From contig JAABTC010000056.1 of assembly GCA_011390055.1 (NCBI GenBank), positions 1-8,576 of the forward strand: a stretch of 8,576 nucleotides of DNA, written 5' to 3'. The notes beneath the pieces were generated by a model that had not been told where the DNA came from, did no database searches, and saw only the letters and a program-made list of their open reading frames with translations. The position numbers were made by a program, and so were the translations under genes. Of the stretch, positions 5,924-8,576 are shown piece after piece (positions within the stretch are counted from its first letter, which is position 1; each line of letters starts with the position of its first letter). This stretch comes from Burkholderiales bacterium. GTDB taxonomy: Bacteria; Pseudomonadota; Gammaproteobacteria; Burkholderiales; Burkholderiaceae_C.

Positions 5924-8107
5924 TCAGAACCGTTGCCACGTTCCCGCCAGGGGCTGCTGCTCGACACCCGGACGCGACCAGTCGCACACGCCGGCCGGGA
6001 AGGCTGCCTGCAGCCGCGACCACTGCGTCGCGTTGAACGCCACGGCGTAGTCGGACGGCGCCAGCGGCTTGACCTGGCACTTCACGATGTCGGCCGCCAC
6101 CGCCGCGCCCGCCACCTCGCGCGGGAAGGAGTTGGACGGGTACAAGCCTTCGCAACTGGTGGACGGGTTGCGCACCTGCGCCTGCGCGATGAAACTGCGT
6201 GCACTGTCCCGCGTGAGGCAGCCCTCTTGCAGGTCGGCGGGCTTGTTCTGCACCACCTTGTCGATCTGCGGGATGTCACGCGTGTCGCCGCGAATCGCGG
6301 TGATCCAGCGGTCCATGCTGAGCACTGCACGCTGCATCAGCGGGCTGGCGTTGCTGTACAGCCCGTACGTCATGTCTTCGACCAGCATCACCTGGTTGTC
6401 GGCACGGCCGTTGGCCTTGACCAGCCGCTCGCGCAAGCTGAACGAGTGGTAGCGCACGTGGATGTCGCCGCCCGGGGCTTCGTCGTTGTAGGCGCGGTAG
6501 TCGATGATGGGCATCGTCGCCAGGCCGCCGCCGCCATTGGCCAGGCGGCCGCTGCGGTAGGCCGCGCGGGTGGCCTGCAGGTCGGCCACCGTGCGTCCGC
6601 CGGGGGGCAGGATGTTGGCGTCGATGTCGAAGCCTCCGACGCGCTCGTTCAGCTCGAGGAACTGGTCGACCGAGATCACGCCGGCGTTCAACGACTTCAG
6701 ACCGTACTGGATGCCTACGTTGTCCAGCGGCCGCCGGGCAAACCCCGTGGCCGGGTCCTTGCCGTAGCTGTTGACGGTGTGGTCGTACACGTCGCAACGC
6801 GCGCCGGTGGGGTTGGTGGCGGCGTTGTAGCGCAGCGCCACCGGCAGGGTGCCGCAGCTGGCATCGGGGTCGATGCGGCGCGCGCCGATGGCGACGTTGG
6901 GTGCCGTGTTGTAGACGCCGAAACCGGTGACCTGCCGCTTCTGCTCGGTGGTCCAGGCCATGCCGGCGCGCGTGTTGAAGTAGTTGTCGAGCAGCCACGC
7001 GTCGGTGATGAAGTTGATCGTGGCAAAGCCGACCTCGGGGAAGCTGCAGCCGGGAATGATGCCGTCGAGCAGGCCGGGGTAGTTGTCGCCGATCTGGTGC
7101 TGCGCGTAACTGCCGCCCGAACAGCCCCAGCCCTGCGTGTGCACCGGCGGGCCGTAGGCCTCGATGAAGCGTTCCTTGACCATCATCATGGTTTCGGCCG
7201 CGGTGAGATCGTTGCAGTTGTTGCCGAAGACGTTGAGTGACGACGAGGCGAGGGCGTAGCCGCTGCGCAGCATGAAGTCGTCGGTGACGCCGCCGGTGCT
7301 GGCACCCTGCCGGTACCAACCGCCGATGCAGCCGCCGCCGAAGGTGTAGACCAGCCGGCCGTTCCAATGACTCGGCGGTGCCCGCCATGACGGCGCGGGC
7401 TGCGCCAGCGGGTCGTGCAGCACGGTGGTCTGGTAGATGGCGCGGTTCACGGTGCCGGTCTCCAGGCGCACGATGTACGGCACCGTCTTGCCCAGCGTGG
7501 TGGTGGTCGTCACCAGGTTGGCCGGGTAGGCCGTGGCGCCGGCGGGCCACGCGGCGAAGGCGTTGGCGGACGTGCGGTAGAGGTAATCGACGCGCATCGG
7601 CACGTGACAGTTGGGGTCGGTGGTCGGGCCCAGGTTGCCCAGGCCGACCGGCAGGTTGAAGCTTTGCGTGGCGCAGATGTAGGGCTGCTGGTGGGGGCCA
7701 CTGAACACGGGGCCTTGCACCGGGTGGTTTTTCAGCGTGGTCTCGAGCGTCGGGCGGCCCTGGCCGCGGCCATTGCTGTACACGCCCAGCAGGTTGTCGC
7801 CCACCGTCATGCCGCCGACCAGGCCGGTGATCAAGCGCAGTTCGTCGTTGCGCACGAGGCTGCCGGTGATGTCGGCACCGTTGAGCTTGACGGTCACCTG
7901 GTGCATGGGCACGTTGATCGGCACGCTGATGCGCAGCAGTGCGTCACCGGCGCTCACGGTGTCGGCACGGCCGGACAGCACCTCGACCGCGAAATCCTTG
8001 GGCGGAGGTTTGGCGTGCAGCGCGGTGGCGCAAAGGCCCAGCCCCAATGCAGCCGCCGCCGAAGCCCATGCGCCGCAGAGGGCTCTGACGTGCGTTCGAT
8101 GCCACAT
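5924..8107 (-). CDS. Exported DUF6351-type protein, alpha/beta-hydrolase-like, substrate unknown
   Basis: This 727-residue protein resembles, from memory, the DUF6351 family; no specific function is known to me. An N-terminal signal peptide with an ALHA cleavage site ends near residue 32, so it should be periplasmic or secreted. Residues about 38-110 look like a beta-rich domain (ISVPINVPMHQVTVKLNG). The hydrolase-like core follows, with GGGCIGGWYRQG at 257-268 and a GxSxG nucleophile elbow in GWGCSGGSYAQH (326-337), giving S330 as candidate nucleophile. D536 (MPIIDYRAYND) and H550 or H554 (DIHVRYHSF) are candidate acid and base, but the assignment is a guess. The mature part has twelve cysteines, fitting disulfides outside the cytoplasm. 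Start 8107 is chosen for its AGGAG site and signal peptide; the frame stays open upstream to 8425 over the pseudopilin gene. An intrinsic terminator follows, so it is probably a single-gene unit. An esterase or amidase on a bulky extracellular substrate is possible. Confidence 0.85.
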   Translation of the reverse strand: MWHRTHVRALCGAWASAAAALGLGLCATALHAKPPPKDFAVEVLSGRADTVSAGDALLRISVPINVPMHQVTVKLNGADITGSLVRNDELRLITGLVGGMTVGDNLLGVYSNGRGQGRPTLETTLKNHPVQGPVFSGPHQQPYICATQSFNLPVGLGNLGPTTDPNCHVPMRVDYLYRTSANAFAAWPAGATAYPANLVTTTTTLGKTVPYIVRLETGTVNRAIYQTTVLHDPLAQPAPSWRAPPSHWNGRLVYTFGGGCIGGWYRQGASTGGVTDDFMLRSGYALASSSLNVFGNNCNDLTAAETMMMVKERFIEAYGPPVHTQGWGCSGGSYAQHQIGDNYPGLLDGIIPGCSFPEVGFATINFITDAWLLDNYFNTRAGMAWTTEQKRQVTGFGVYNTAPNVAIGARRIDPDASCGTLPVALRYNAATNPTGARCDVYDHTVNSYGKDPATGFARRPLDNVGIQYGLKSLNAGVISVDQFLELNERVGGFDIDANILPPGGRTVADLQATRAAYRSGRLANGGGGLATMPIIDYRAYNDEAPGGDIHVRYHSFSLRERLVKANGRADNQVMLVEDMTYGLYSNASPLMQRAVLSMDRWITAIRGDTRDIPQIDKVVQNKPADLQEGCLTRDSARSFIAQAQVRNPSTSCEGLYPSNSFPREVAGAAVAADIVKCQVKPLAPSDYAVAFNATQWSRLQAAFPAGVCDWSRPGVEQQPLAGTWQRF

Positions 8108-8113
8108 GCTTGT

Positions 8114-8118
8114 CTCCT
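8114..8118 (-). promoter_or_regulatory. Ribosome binding site fixing the DUF6351 start
   Basis: On the minus strand AGGAG is followed by ACAAGC and then ATG (8107-8105). This near-ideal site, directly before a signal peptide, selects the 8107 start over the longer open frame reaching 8425. Confidence 0.75.
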
Positions 8119-8271
8119 GATGTTGTTGTCGAAGGCTGCTCGGTGATGCCGCCGGGTCGAGGACCAGTGGAGCACCGACGGGGTGTGAGCGCATCGGGGT
8201 CAGACCCGACGTTGCATCGTTCGCATCCCGAAGTCCGGTCACTCCCTGCGAGTCGCCGCCTTGCGCAAAAC

Positions 8272-8576
8272 CTACGGCGGCGCGCCGAAGACCCACTGCG
8301 CGTAACGTTCTGCGTTGTCGAACGAAGCACGGTGCGCATCGAAACCGGCGCGTTTGATCGGTATGCCCGGCGCCGTGCTGTAGACGCCGGTGATCGAGCC
8401 GTCCGGCTGCCTGAGTACCCCCCACGCCTGGCGGCCGGTGAGCGGATCGGCGTAGATCTTCCTCAAATGCCGACGCGTGGCCGACATGCGGCGGTCGAGC
8501 AACAGGTCGTCGAGCTCCCGCGGTCCGGCACGCGTTCCTGCAACACCGGCAGCGCGGTAGCTGCGCAAGGCATTCT
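8272..8576 (-). CDS. C-terminal part of a type II secretion-type pseudopilin (GspG/prepilin-like), 5' end cut by window
   Basis: About 101 residues are visible, ending at TAG (8274-8272); the N-terminus lies beyond the window. The stretch ELDDLLLDRRMSATRRHLR, then KIYADPLTGRQAWGVLR and GSITGVYS, matches the C-terminal part of small pseudopilins with an N-terminal methylation motif. In these, a DPLTG-W-L pattern follows a run of short helices. Such proteins sit in the inner membrane and form the short pseudopilus of type II secretion or a related assembly. The frame is open to the window edge, so the TTG at 8568 is not the true start. It precedes the DUF6351 gene on the same strand, 164 bp upstream, with no clear terminator between them. 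That the two are functionally linked (secretion of the hydrolase) is only a guess. The family call rests on pattern memory, without seeing the diagnostic N-terminal helix. Confidence 0.65.
   Translation of the reverse strand, partial: NALRSYRAAGVAGTRAGPRELDDLLLDRRMSATRRHLRKIYADPLTGRQAWGVLRQPDGSITGVYSTAPGIPIKRAGFDAHRASFDNAERYAQWVFGAPP

Noticed and set aside
5716..5967. N-terminal extension of the dehydratase to the ATG at 5967
   Set aside because: It would run across the DUF6351 stop codon and its intrinsic terminator, and homologues begin at about the 5715 start.
5918..7240. 440-residue plus-strand open frame
   Set aside because: It is antisense to the DUF6351 gene, which has a signal peptide, ribosome site and terminator. 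The translation is a V/A/H/R/G-rich shadow.
8108..8425. N-terminal extension of the DUF6351 protein
   Set aside because: It would overlap the pseudopilin gene and bury the signal peptide; the AGGAG site at 8114-8118 supports the 8107 start.

Overview
The window is high-GC, densely coding DNA. Codon use and the gene families point to a beta-proteobacterium of the order Burkholderiales; this is an inference, because no rRNA or other phylogenetic marker is present. It reads as ordinary accessory and metabolic chromosome. No complete mobile element, CRISPR array or intact tRNA was found.

Layout, left to right. (1) Positions 1-866, minus: an extradiol ring-cleavage dioxygenase, cut by the window edge only a few residues before its expected end. 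(2) Positions 992-1957, plus: a divergent AraC-family regulator. The 125-bp gap between them holds two overlapping palindromes that may be its operator. (3) Positions 2064-3495, minus: a Fic-domain (probable AMP-transferase) protein with its own inhibitory motif. It is followed by a small AlpA/MerR-like helix-turn-helix gene broken by a frameshift. Upstream of fic lie a good sigma-70-type promoter, predicted to give a leaderless mRNA, and a cluster of TTCGCCGC half-sites. (4) Positions 3731-4561, minus: an exported lytic transglycosylase with a Sel1-like N-terminal part. (5) Positions 4780-5715, minus: an L-2-keto-3-deoxyarabonate dehydratase-type DapA-family enzyme with a perfect 16-bp palindrome just upstream. 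(6) Positions 5924-8107, minus: a large exported cysteine-rich protein of DUF6351 type (alpha/beta-hydrolase-like), ending in a clear intrinsic terminator. (7) Positions 8272-8576, minus: the C-terminal part of a type II secretion-type pseudopilin, cut by the window edge.

How the genes work together. The dioxygenase and AraC regulator probably form one aromatic- or steroid-ring catabolic unit. The Fic gene and the broken HTH gene form a second, self-contained unit. The transglycosylase, the dehydratase and the DUF6351 protein look like separate transcription units. The dehydratase belongs to the non-phosphorylative pentose pathway, but no partner enzyme of that pathway is in the window.

The best leads for something not yet described are the DUF6351 exported hydrolase, whose substrate is unknown, and the repeat-rich control region of the Fic gene with its inactivated HTH neighbour. 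No gene cluster here is clearly a new multi-gene system.
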